A DNA stretch of 11,498 nt from an uncultured Clostridia bacterium (GTDB lineage Bacteria; Bacillota; Clostridia; UBA1381). The DNA lies in assembly GCA_934454215.1 (NCBI GenBank), contig CAKSGG010000104.1, positions 1-11,498 of the forward strand. Direction: 5' to 3'. The notes below the pieces were generated by a model. The model was not told where the DNA came from. It worked only from the letters and a program-made list of their open reading frames with translations, and made no database searches. A program made the position numbers and the translations under genes. Shown piece by piece: positions 1 to 6,146 of the stretch; position 1 is the first letter of the stretch, and each line of letters begins with the position of its first letter.

Positions 1-896
1 TTCACGATGCGGAAATTCCGAGCATTATTTATGATATTTTTAAAGCCTTGGGAATAGACAATTTCAAAATCAGAATAAACAACCGAAAACTTCTTACGGG
101 ATTTTTTGAAATTAAAAATATGTCCGACAAGGTTGAGGATATTTTAAGAACAATAGATAAGCTTGAAAAAATCGGCGAAGAAAAGGTTATTGCGGAGCTT
201 GCGGATTTCGGCGTTGATAACGAAACCGCAAAAGATATTTTATCTTTTGTGAACACAAATGGTACAAACTCCGAAAAGCTTGATGCGGCAAATCAATACT
301 TCGGCAAAAATGAAACATTTGACGCAGGTCTTAATGAACTCAGACAGGTATCCGATATGATTCGCCTGTTCGGTGTGCCCGAAGATAATTTTATAATTGA
401 TTTTTCAATCGCAAGAGGTCTTGACTACTATACAGGAACGGTTTATGAAACCGTAATCACCGACCACCCCGAATTTGGGAGTGTCTGCTCCGGCGGAAGA
501 TATGATAATCTTGCCGAATTTTACACGGACAGAAAATTGCCGGGAGTCGGAATTTCAATCGGTGCGACAAGGCTGTTCAGCGTGCTGAAAGAAACGGGAT
601 TTTTTGATTTTGACAAAGCCTCCCCTATTGACGCACTAATAATTCCGATGACCGAAAATATCGAATACTGTATAAAGGTCATGACAGAGCTTCGACAAAA
701 CGGAATAAAGGTTCAGACATATTTTGAAGATAAAAAGCTGAAGAAAAAAATGAATTATGCCAATAAAATCAATGTACCTTACGCCATAATTATCGGCGAC
801 AACGAAATTGCGGATAACAAACTCGCATTAAAAAATCTTGAAACCGGCGAACAGATAATCTGTTCGGTTAAAGAGGCGGCAGAAGTTATTTTATGA
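1..896 (+). CDS. hisS: Histidyl-tRNA synthetase, 5'-truncated (C-terminal part)
   Basis: The open frame (codons in register with position 3) runs in from the left edge and ends at TGA 894-896, so only about the last 297 codons are present. HisRS charges tRNA-His with histidine in the cytoplasm. Diagnostic segments are seen in order: the histidine-binding ARGLDYYTGTVYE loop, the SGGRYDNL segment, and class II motif 3 as GVGISIGATRL. A C-terminal anticodon-binding (HGTP-type) domain of roughly 90 residues starts near DALIIPM. That domain argues for HisRS rather than HisZ, the paralogue regulating histidine biosynthesis, which normally lacks it. Class II motif 1 and the motif 2 arginine lie upstream of the window. 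The internal TTG at 48 is not a credible start because homologous sequence continues upstream of it. No convincing terminator follows the stop. Confidence 0.95.
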   Translation, partial: HDAEIPSIIYDIFKALGIDNFKIRINNRKLLTGFFEIKNMSDKVEDILRTIDKLEKIGEEKVIAELADFGVDNETAKDILSFVNTNGTNSEKLDAANQYFGKNETFDAGLNELRQVSDMIRLFGVPEDNFIIDFSIARGLDYYTGTVYETVITDHPEFGSVCSGGRYDNLAEFYTDRKLPGVGISIGATRLFSVLKETGFFDFDKASPIDALIIPMTENIEYCIKVMTELRQNGIKVQTYFEDKKLKKKMNYANKINVPYAIIIGDNEIADNKLALKNLETGEQIICSVKEAAEVIL

Positions 897-942
897 CAAA
901 AAATATAATATATTACATTTTTTTGACAAATATTAAAACTTC

Positions 943-971
943 TTGACTGTACGTAAGAAAAGTGGTATTAT
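943..971 (+). promoter_or_regulatory. Sigma-A-type promoter for the surface-modification cassette
   Basis: TTGACT at 943-948 and TATTAT at 966-971 are separated by exactly 17 bp, close to the sigma-A consensus. The predicted start near 978 gives a short leader before the ATG at 1008. It is the only strong promoter seen between hisS and the cassette, so it probably drives the SGNH gene and perhaps the genes after it. A second TTGACA lies at 923-928 but has no good -10 at the right distance. Confidence 0.7.
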
Positions 972-1007
972 AAAAGATGATTCAAAAGATTTTGGGGGGT
1001 TGTATTT

Positions 1008-1826
1008 ATGAATGCTGCCGGCAGAAAAAAAGTCCGTGACGTAAAACGGAAGAGCGGCAAAAAAAGACGCAGACAAGTTATGATGCGCCGTGCGTGTGCA
1101 GTTATCATATTGGTTTTGATTATTATTTTAATCATAGCCGGAATAAAAGGCTGTTCGGGCAGCAAAAAAAATAATTCGCCTGTTGTTACTGTTGTTCCCG
1201 CTGTTACCGCAGCACCTGCATCATCACCCGGACCGGTTGGAAATGTTACGGAAGCGGACATAAGCCAGTCATTTTTCGATTCGTCATGCTTTGTCGGTAA
1301 CTCAGTTATAGAAAGCATGGAGATATATGAGCTCGTTAATGATGCGGATTATTTTGCAAGAATAGGGCTGAACGTTTCCGACGCTTCAAAGCTTGCAATG
1401 GATAACAGCAACATTCCCGTAATTGATGAATTAAACAACAGCAAAAAATATAAAAAGATATTTATGATGTTCGGCGAAAACGAATTGAACTGGCCGAGCG
1501 TTGACACGTTTAAAACCGATTATTCAACGCTTATAAAAAAAGCAAAACGCTATCAGCCGTCCGCAGAGATATATCTGTTTGCCGTAACACCGATTACCAA
1601 ACAAGCGGACAGCGAACAAAAAGAAGGCGTTACAATCGATGCAATTTTAAGATTTAACAAAATAATTCAGGAAGTTGCAAAATCAAACGGCGTTAAATAT
1701 GTAGACCTTTATACCGCATTGGCAGACAAAGACGGATTTCTTCCCGCCGGCGCAGCAACGGACGGTATACATTTTGATAAAGACTATTATATTAAATGCC
1801 TTGTATATACACAAAATAACGGTTAA
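1008..1826 (+). CDS. Membrane-anchored SGNH/GDSL-type hydrolase or esterase
   Basis: The 272-residue protein begins with a strongly basic cytoplasmic tail (residues 1-28, many Lys/Arg). One membrane segment (about 29-46) and a Ser/Pro/Ala/Val-rich linker (about 50-78) follow, then an extracytoplasmic SGNH-hydrolase fold. Visible family blocks are FVGNS (Ser99, block I), GENEL (Asn158, block III) and DGIHF (Asp252 and His255, block V). Block I reads GNS rather than the usual GDS, but the Ser/Asp/His triad and the oxyanion Asn are all present. SGNH proteins remove or transfer acyl groups. Its place ahead of an MBOAT and a DHHW gene suggests O-acetyl editing of a cell-surface polymer, which is inference. 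The start is ATG 1008 with GGGGGG at 994-999 as an unusual all-G ribosome-binding site, 8 nt upstream. Confidence is high for the fold and low for the substrate. Confidence 0.82.
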   Translation: MNAAGRKKVRDVKRKSGKKRRRQVMMRRACAVIILVLIIILIIAGIKGCSGSKKNNSPVVTVVPAVTAAPASSPGPVGNVTEADISQSFFDSSCFVGNSVIESMEIYELVNDADYFARIGLNVSDASKLAMDNSNIPVIDELNNSKKYKKIFMMFGENELNWPSVDTFKTDYSTLIKKAKRYQPSAEIYLFAVTPITKQADSEQKEGVTIDAILRFNKIIQEVAKSNGVKYVDLYTALADKDGFLPAGAATDGIHFDKDYYIKCLVYTQNNG

Positions 1827-1843
1827 TTATTTATGGAGGAAAT

Positions 1844-1868
1844 TAACGTGAAAGAAACTTTCACGTTA
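1844..1868 (+). repeat. Perfect 11-bp inverted repeat with AAA spacer
   Basis: TAACGTGAAAG at 1844-1854 is exactly mirrored by CTTTCACGTTA at 1858-1868 around an AAA loop. The outer GGAGG/CCTCC pairing (1835-1839 with 1870-1874) extends it with a small bulge. The 5' outer arm is also a good SD sequence, so folding would hide a ribosome-binding site and the GTG codon at 1848. There is no poly-U, so it is not a typical intrinsic terminator. Confidence 0.75.
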
Positions 1869-1886
1869 GCCTCCGGCAGGATTTGA
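1848..1886 (+). CDS. Possible 12-residue leader peptide (MKETFTLASGRI)
   Basis: GTG at 1848 is preceded by GGAGG (1835-1839) at 8-nt spacing, which is good initiation context, and the frame ends at TGA 1884-1886. The first codons lie inside the perfect hairpin 1844-1868, so translation and folding would compete. The peptide resembles the start of a second SD-preceded GTG frame ahead of spmA (minus strand, start 11237; MKAFFTSASVRI): 8 of 12 positions are identical. That similarity is the main reason to list it. It may be a regulatory leader, or only an accident of a shared repeat sequence. Confidence 0.25.
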   Translation: MKETFTLASGRI

Positions 1887-2003
1887 CTGCCCGTGCGAAA
1901 TTTTCCCGCTTTGCTTGGAAACGCACATGGGCGTAATAATTTCTTATCATTCTTTTCCCTGCCGATAAGAGATTCTCATTACTATTTATGCTGATGCAGG
2001 GCG

Positions 2004-2024
2004 GCGGAATGGAGATTATTATGA
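2004..2024 (+). repeat. Conserved ribosome-binding/start segment, copy 1 of 3
   Basis: The 21 nt ending in the ATG-A of the lipoprotein gene are identical to the minus-strand segment 11190-11170 that ends in the spmA start. They match 7998-8017 at 18 of 20 positions. The shared core is CGGAATGGRGATTWTTATGA. GGAG at 2011-2014 serves as SD, 6 nt before ATG 2021, and this fixes the start of the gene. Confidence 0.7.
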
Positions 2025-2470
2025 AAAAGATTTTAACTGCTTTTGCAGTATTAGCATTAAGCACATCATTAATGACAGGCTGCGGCTCAAAAAATATTGA
2101 TGCCGACGCCGTTTCACAGGGAATTTTAAATGGAGTTCAGTTTGCCGAACAGTTAAACCAAACCTCCGATAAAATTTCACTTAAAAGACTCGGGCTTAAC
2201 GCAGATGACGTTGAAAGCTGCACCGCATACACAAGCACAAATGCCGTAGTGGACGAATTTGCGGTAATTAAAGCAACAAATCCCGATAATGTCGAAACAG
2301 CTATAAATACACACATAGCCAATCAAAAAGCTACATATGAATCATATGCCCCAAACGAGGTTACAAAGCTTGACAATGCTGTTGTTGAAAAGGTCGGCGA
2401 CTATGTTATTTATGTTGTATCTACCGACGGAACATCAGCAAAAAGTGTTGTTGATTCGCTTATTAAATAA
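2021..2470 (+). CDS. DUF4358-type lipoprotein
   Basis: This is a 149-residue secreted lipoprotein. The signal peptide MKKILTAFAVLALSTSLMTGC carries a lipobox (L-M-T-G-C, lipidated Cys21), so the mature protein should sit on the outer face of the membrane. The rest is a small alpha/beta-looking domain with the pattern of DUF4358 proteins, including VVDEFAVIKATN and a C-terminal VVDSLIK. This family is found beside MBOAT and DHHW genes in Clostridia but has no established biochemical role. The start is ATG 2021, with GGAG 6 nt upstream and the signal peptide beginning immediately. The upstream in-frame ATGs at 1988 and 2009 would put non-signal residues in front. The gene ends 13 nt before the MBOAT start, consistent with one transcript. 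Family assignment is from pattern memory; lipoprotein status is clear. Confidence 0.75.
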   Translation: MKKILTAFAVLALSTSLMTGCGSKNIDADAVSQGILNGVQFAEQLNQTSDKISLKRLGLNADDVESCTAYTSTNAVVDEFAVIKATNPDNVETAINTHIANQKATYESYAPNEVTKLDNAVVEKVGDYVIYVVSTDGTSAKSVVDSLIK

Positions 2471-2483
2471 GGAGTAGCTGTAA

Positions 2484-3881
2484 ATGTACTTTTCGAGTCT
2501 TATATTCTTGTTTTTGTACCTGCCGTTGGTTTTACTGTGTTACTATATAATACCCGTAAAAGCCAGAAACTTCTTTTTATTGCTCGTAAATCTTATATTT
2601 TATGGTTGGGGTGAGCCTGTATTTATTGTAATTATGCTCATTTCAATAACCGTGAATTACATATGCGGCATATTTATCGAAAAATACCGAAGCAACGAGC
2701 GCCATGCAAAGGCGTTTGTTGCTTTGTCCGTAATTATCAGTCTCGGACTTCTCGGTATTTTTAAATATACAAACTTTCTTACGGGATTGCTGCGGCAGCT
2801 CCCGTTTTTATCGTTTCTGCCGAAAACAAATATAGCATTGCCTATCGGTATATCATTCTATACATTTCAAGCGATGTCGTACACAATAGACGTATACAGA
2901 GGCGATACAAAGGCTCAGAAGAGCCTTGTAAACTTCGGCACATATGTATCATTTTTCCCGCAGCTTATCGCAGGTCCTATTGTCCGCTACTGCGATATTG
3001 CATATCAGCTTTACCACCGACGTGAAAACGGCACTCAATTCGCAGCAGGTGTGAGACGTTTTATCGTAGGACTTGCAAAAAAGGTTCTTATCGCAAATCA
3101 AGCCGGAATGTATTGGGATATGATGCGTCCTTTGACCGATAACGGAGGAGTTTTATGTGCATGGTTTGGAATTATCGGCTATGCTCTGCAAATATATTTT
3201 GATTTCAGCGCATATTCGGATATGGCAATAGGACTTGGCAGAATGTTTGGATTTGAATTTATAGAAAATTTCAACTATCCTTATATATCCAAAAGCATTA
3301 CCGAATTTTGGAGGAGATGGCATATATCATTAAGCACATGGTTCAGAGATTATGTATACATTCCTCTCGGCGGAAACCGCTGCAAAACCTCACGCCATAT
3401 TTTTAATTTATTTGTCGTTTGGGCACTTACGGGGTTTTGGCACGGCGCTAACACTAATTTTATTTTATGGGGAATCTTTTTCTTTGTGATACTTATTGCA
3501 GAGAAATTTATATACGGAAAATATCTTAAAAAACTGCCGTCATTTGTCGGGCATATATATTCGGTTATAATTATTTTATTAAGCTGGGTTTTGTTCTACT
3601 TTGAAAACTTTTCCGAGCTTACCGCCTATGTTAAAAATATGTTCTCGCTGAATAACGGCATTATAAGCCATGACGCACTAAGCATAACAATATCATTTCT
3701 GCCGCTGCTTATTGCAGGTATAATCGGCAGTACTCCGATTATGAAACTTTTGTACGATAAAGTTAAAACCAAACCGTTATATAATACGGTGGAAATAATA
3801 CTCTGCGTTGTAATTTTGCTTATTTGTACCGCATCTCTTGTAAGCCAGAGTTATAATCCGTTTCTATATTTCAGATTTTAG
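2484..3881 (+). CDS. MBOAT-family O-acyltransferase (AlgI/DltB-like)
   Basis: A 465-residue polytopic membrane protein spanning its whole length with hydrophobic helices. MBOAT hallmarks are present: EFWRRWHISLSTWFRDYVY around His280 and LTGFWHGANTNFILWG with the invariant catalytic His320. An LPIGISFYTFQAMSY segment and PQLIAGPIVRY are also typical of the AlgI/PatA/DltB group. These proteins take an acyl group, usually acetyl, from a cytoplasmic donor and make it available across the membrane to an SGNH partner that modifies an extracellular polymer. The next gene encodes a DHHW/AlgX-like partner starting 11 nt after the stop. SD AAGGAG (2469-2474) overlaps the end of the lipoprotein gene, so the genes are probably co-translated. 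The family is certain; acetyl rather than another acyl group, and the polymer, are inference. Confidence 0.93.
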   Translation: MYFSSLIFLFLYLPLVLLCYYIIPVKARNFFLLLVNLIFYGWGEPVFIVIMLISITVNYICGIFIEKYRSNERHAKAFVALSVIISLGLLGIFKYTNFLTGLLRQLPFLSFLPKTNIALPIGISFYTFQAMSYTIDVYRGDTKAQKSLVNFGTYVSFFPQLIAGPIVRYCDIAYQLYHRRENGTQFAAGVRRFIVGLAKKVLIANQAGMYWDMMRPLTDNGGVLCAWFGIIGYALQIYFDFSAYSDMAIGLGRMFGFEFIENFNYPYISKSITEFWRRWHISLSTWFRDYVYIPLGGNRCKTSRHIFNLFVVWALTGFWHGANTNFILWGIFFFVILIAEKFIYGKYLKKLPSFVGHIYSVIIILLSWVLFYFENFSELTAYVKNMFSLNNGIISHDALSITISFLPLLIAGIIGSTPIMKLLYDKVKTKPLYNTVEIILCVVILLICTASLVSQSYNPFLYFRF

Positions 3882-3892
3882 AGGTAACTATT

Positions 3893-5011
3893 ATGAAATT
3901 ACAGGATAAAATTTTAAATCTTGTCTTCTGCATATTTATATTTGCATTCGGTATATTGTTTACCGTAATGCCAAAAGAAACATTTTCGGAAAATGAAAAG
4001 CGTGAGCTTGCCAAAGCTCCGTCATTTTCAGCAGAAGCCGTACTCAACGGGAAATTTGAAACAGCGTTTGAAAGTTATCTTAACGACCATTTTCCTTTCC
4101 GCAGAAATTTTACCGCATTAAATTCATACTACCTGCTATATACCGGAAGAAACGGTGAAAACGGTATATATAAGGGCAAGGACGGTTATTTGTTTACAAA
4201 GCCTTCAAAAGCCGGCAATGCACTGCAAGAAAACATTACGGCACTCAAAAATTTTGCGGCTGATACAAAAATAATGTCCACTATGATTTTGATACCGTCA
4301 AGCGGATTTGTTATGTCGGATAAATTACCTACAGTTCATGAAGAATATAATGATGACAAAATACTAAGCTCTATTAATAAGGAAACTGAAAGCGAAATAC
4401 GCTGGGTCGATATACTTTCAAAATACGAATCGTCCAAAGACAGCGGGTCCAAAGACAGCGGTCAGATTTATTTTAAAACAGACCATCATTACACTGCTTA
4501 CGGTGCATTTTTGGCATATGAAGCTTTCTGCGAGGAACACGGCTTAACCCCATATAAAGATTACTCTATCGAAACATACAGCGGTTTTTACGGAACATCG
4601 TACTCAAAAAGCGCACTATGGAGCGAAAGCGGCGAAGATTTCGAGGTGTGGCGTTATCCGTCGAACACTTCTGTTGAAATAGACGGAACAACCTACAATT
4701 CACTTTGGTTTGATGAACATTTGAACAAGCTTGACAAATATCCCGTTTTCTTGAACGGCAATCAGCCGTTTGAGCGCATTACCAATCCTGACGCAGAGGG
4801 CGGAAACATTCTTATATTAAAGGATTCATATGCTCATGCGCTTGTACCGTTTCTTGCCCAGCACTATAAAACAATTGACATGGTGGATTTAAGATACTAC
4901 TTTAATTCGGTTGGCGATTTGGTAAAAGAGAATAATTACGGTGAAATCTTTATGATATACGGCTTGTCGTCTCTTTGCGACAGCAATGATATATCAATTC
5001 TCGGAGTATAG
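3893..5011 (+). CDS. DHHW-family SGNH acyltransferase partner (AlgX/AlgJ-like)
   Basis: A 372-residue protein with an N-terminal signal-anchor (about 7-26), followed by the FSENEKRELAKAP and YLNDHFPFR segments typical of DHHW/AlgX-like proteins. The catalytic set matches AlgX: Asp197 and His199 in TDHHYT (a D-x-H pair) and Ser312 in LILKDSYAH near the C-terminus. The family-naming DHHW motif reads DHHY here. Such proteins act outside the membrane and transfer acetyl from the MBOAT protein to a polysaccharide. SD AGAGGT at 3880-3885 overlaps the MBOAT stop codon, so the two are tightly coupled. Residues 181-190 are SKDSG repeated twice, produced by a perfect 15-bp tandem duplication. It is the last gene of the cassette, followed by a terminator. 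Confidence 0.86.
   Translation: MKLQDKILNLVFCIFIFAFGILFTVMPKETFSENEKRELAKAPSFSAEAVLNGKFETAFESYLNDHFPFRRNFTALNSYYLLYTGRNGENGIYKGKDGYLFTKPSKAGNALQENITALKNFAADTKIMSTMILIPSSGFVMSDKLPTVHEEYNDDKILSSINKETESEIRWVDILSKYESSKDSGSKDSGQIYFKTDHHYTAYGAFLAYEAFCEEHGLTPYKDYSIETYSGFYGTSYSKSALWSESGEDFEVWRYPSNTSVEIDGTTYNSLWFDEHLNKLDKYPVFLNGNQPFERITNPDAEGGNILILKDSYAHALVPFLAQHYKTIDMVDLRYYFNSVGDLVKENNYGEIFMIYGLSSLCDSNDISILGV
4432..4461 (+). repeat. Perfect 15-bp tandem duplication inside the DHHW gene
   Basis: GTCCAAAGACAGCGG occurs twice in direct succession (4432-4446 and 4447-4461), in frame, encoding SKDSG-SKDSG seven residues before the Asp197-His199 catalytic pair. Perfect identity at third positions suggests a recent slippage event. 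Loss or gain of a unit would keep the reading frame. Confidence 0.9.
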
Positions 5012-5061
5012 TGAAAAAGAGTTAAGTGCTGTTTTAAGAGATTACTGCTTACAACTAACAT

Positions 5062-5087
5062 AAAAGGTCGGATATTCCGACCTTTTT
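5062..5087. terminator. Bidirectional intrinsic terminator
   Basis: AAAA at 5062-5065, stem GGTCGGA (5066-5072), loop TAT, stem TCCGACC (5076-5082), then TTTTT at 5083-5087. The T-run on one side and A-run on the other let it serve both the plus-strand cassette ending at 5011 and the minus-strand radC. The T-run overlaps the radC stop codon at 5086-5088. Confidence 0.88.
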
Positions 5088-5772
5088 AACGTTTTATGCC
5101 ATGTTTTTTGATATAATCCAATATACCTATGTATTTATCTCCGCATACTACATAATGTTCAAGTAATTTTGAATCTACGAGCAGCAAACTATCATCAAGA
5201 AATTGCGTCATCTGAATATCTGCCGCTGACGGTTTGAGTGTACCGTGCGGATGATTATGTGCCGCAACTACGAATTCAGCCTTATTTTGCAAAGCCTCTG
5301 TAAATATTTTCTTTGTATCTACATCTATATGGTCAAAGCTCCCCTCAAACAGTTTTTGCTTTTTTATAATTCTTTTAAGCGAATCCAAAAGTATAATATA
5401 TAAACATTCGTTACGCTCATTTATAAACAAGCCCTCCAAAAACTTCGGCAGTGTATTTTCATTAAGCCTTATACTGCTCTTATTAGTATAGTTTATATAA
5501 TTAAATGTTGCGCCTACACTTCTCAAAAAGTATGCTGTTTGCTCACCTACTCCGTCAACCGAAGTCAAAGCTACCTGCGTAGCAGCAAACACATTACTGA
5601 GTGTTCCGAATCTGTCAATCAGCATATGTGCAATTTCATTTGTATCACGCTGACGATATATATTAAACAGCAAAAACTCAAGAATTTCATGTTCCGACCA
5701 GCCTTCAAAGCCAACAGCGTCAAATCTTTTGCGAACCCGTTCACGATGTCCTCCATGAATATTACCGCTCAT
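5086..5772 (-). CDS. radC: RadC-family JAMM/MPN+ protein
   Basis: The 228-residue protein has an N-terminal helical domain with a helix-hairpin-helix-like DGVGEQTAYFL (about 73-83) and a C-terminal JAMM metalloprotease-like domain. The metal motif is HNHPHGTLKPSAAD: His172, His174, Ser182 and Asp185. Glu122 in NECLYIILLD is the likely upstream catalytic Glu. Despite the name, RadC has no confirmed DNA-repair role; the activity and substrate are unknown. ATG at 5772 is chosen because AAGGAGG on the minus strand (5790-5784) sits about 10 nt upstream. A TTG two codons earlier (5778) would be only 4 nt from the SD. It is the last gene of the argS operon, 19 nt behind the NusG-II gene, and ends on the bidirectional terminator. 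Confidence 0.9.
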   Translation of the reverse strand: MSGNIHGGHRERVRKRFDAVGFEGWSEHEILEFLLFNIYRQRDTNEIAHMLIDRFGTLSNVFAATQVALTSVDGVGEQTAYFLRSVGATFNYINYTNKSSIRLNENTLPKFLEGLFINERNECLYIILLDSLKRIIKKQKLFEGSFDHIDVDTKKIFTEALQNKAEFVVAAHNHPHGTLKPSAADIQMTQFLDDSLLLVDSKLLEHYVVCGDKYIGILDYIKKHGIKR

Positions 5773-5791
5773 TACCAAACTTCCTCCTTAA

Positions 5792-6142
5792 TTAATTTCC
5801 GCCGCCGACAGATATATACAGTTTATTGGGTAAGCATACAATCGGTGCGGCATTCATACAGCCCTCGCCTCGCTTTCCCTGCTTTATACAAAGCTTGTCG
5901 GGACAGGTTGCTTCTGCAATAAATACAGTTCCGTCTTTTATTTCAACCGTATTTTTCCCGCCGTCCGAAGACGGAATATCAATAGTCTCCCCGTTATGCT
6001 CTTTCAAATTAAATTCATATACGGTTTTACCGTCTGACATAATTTTTACGGTGTCGTTATTCTTTGGAACGATAACCATTTTAATGCAGATACCCGCACT
6101 GATTATCCAAATCATTACAATCGCAGCGGCAAAAAATTTCAT
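5792..6142 (-). CDS. Membrane-anchored NusG domain II protein
   Basis: A 116-residue protein with one N-terminal membrane segment (about 4-25) and a small beta-rich extracytoplasmic domain. The C-terminal TCPDKLCIKQGK plus PIVCLPNKLYI pattern is characteristic of the stand-alone NusG domain II (NusG_II) family of Firmicutes. Cysteines lie at 80, 85, 95 and 103; the Cys80-Cys85 and Cys103 positions are family-typical. Function is unknown; it should not be taken for the transcription factor NusG, since the N-terminal NGN domain is missing and the protein is membrane-anchored. The start ATG 6142 lies 4 nt after the argS stop (6147-6149) with no clear SD, which suggests translation coupled to argS. 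A TTG at 6160 would overlap argS and add residues before the membrane segment. Confidence 0.82.
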   Translation of the reverse strand: MKFFAAAIVMIWIISAGICIKMVIVPKNNDTVKIMSDGKTVYEFNLKEHNGETIDIPSSDGGKNTVEIKDGTVFIAEATCPDKLCIKQGKRGEGCMNAAPIVCLPNKLYISVGGGN

Positions 6143-6146
6143 TCTG

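Larger units (their letters stand above)
1835..1900 (+). repeat. Dispersed leader repeat, copy A (5' part)
   Basis: From GTG 1848 onward this region aligns without gaps to the minus-strand leader of spmA that starts at 11237. By hand count, 38 of 53 positions match, including GTGAAAG, ACGT-AGCCTC and CAG-ATT blocks. Both copies have an SD site just upstream of the GTG. Both loci also end in the same 21-nt start-site segment (2004-2024 here), but in copy A about 100 nt of foldable sequence lies between the two shared parts. Confidence 0.45.
1835..2020 (+). other. Structured leader upstream of the DUF4358 lipoprotein gene (candidate RNA element)
   Basis: This intergenic stretch can form several stems if transcribed on the plus strand. 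Stem 1 pairs 1844-1854 with 1858-1868 (11 perfect pairs, AAA loop) and extends through GGAGG 1835-1839 with CCTCC 1870-1874. Stem 2 pairs 1889-1897 with 1922-1932 (GCCC + GTGCG against CGCAC + GGGC, two-base bulge), capped by TTTCC/GGAAA. Stem 3 pairs 1942-1948 with 1964-1970. CCCTGC 1957-1962 in the loop of stem 3 can also pair with GCAGGG 1996-2001, just ahead of the ribosome-binding site. No stem has a following U-tract, so none is an ordinary terminator. I do not recognise a known riboswitch class. It could be a cis-regulatory RNA, a translation-linked leader or a dispersed repeat. Confidence 0.45.

Noticed and set aside
897..942. Terminator after hisS
   Set aside because: The sequence is AT-only with a T-run but contains no stem with any G-C pairs.
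968..1318. 116-codon minus-strand open frame over the SGNH gene
   Set aside because: It is antisense to a gene with good promoter, start and family motifs, and its translation is low-complexity (Thr/Leu-rich) with no support.
1844..1868. Intrinsic terminator of the SGNH gene
   Set aside because: The hairpin is strong but is followed by GCCTCCGGC rather than a T-run.
1869..1891. Possible c-di-GMP (GEMM) riboswitch core because of GCCTCCGGC
   Set aside because: The surrounding conserved GEMM segments and tetraloop-receptor layout are not present; the shared stretch is short and probably chance.
1861..2064. 67-codon minus-strand frame across the structured leader
   Set aside because: It runs into the lipoprotein signal peptide on the opposite strand and has no SD; it more likely reflects the repeat/RNA structure than a protein.
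5773..5778. TTG start for radC at 5778
   Set aside because: It would lie only 4 nt from the SD; the ATG at 5772 has better spacing.
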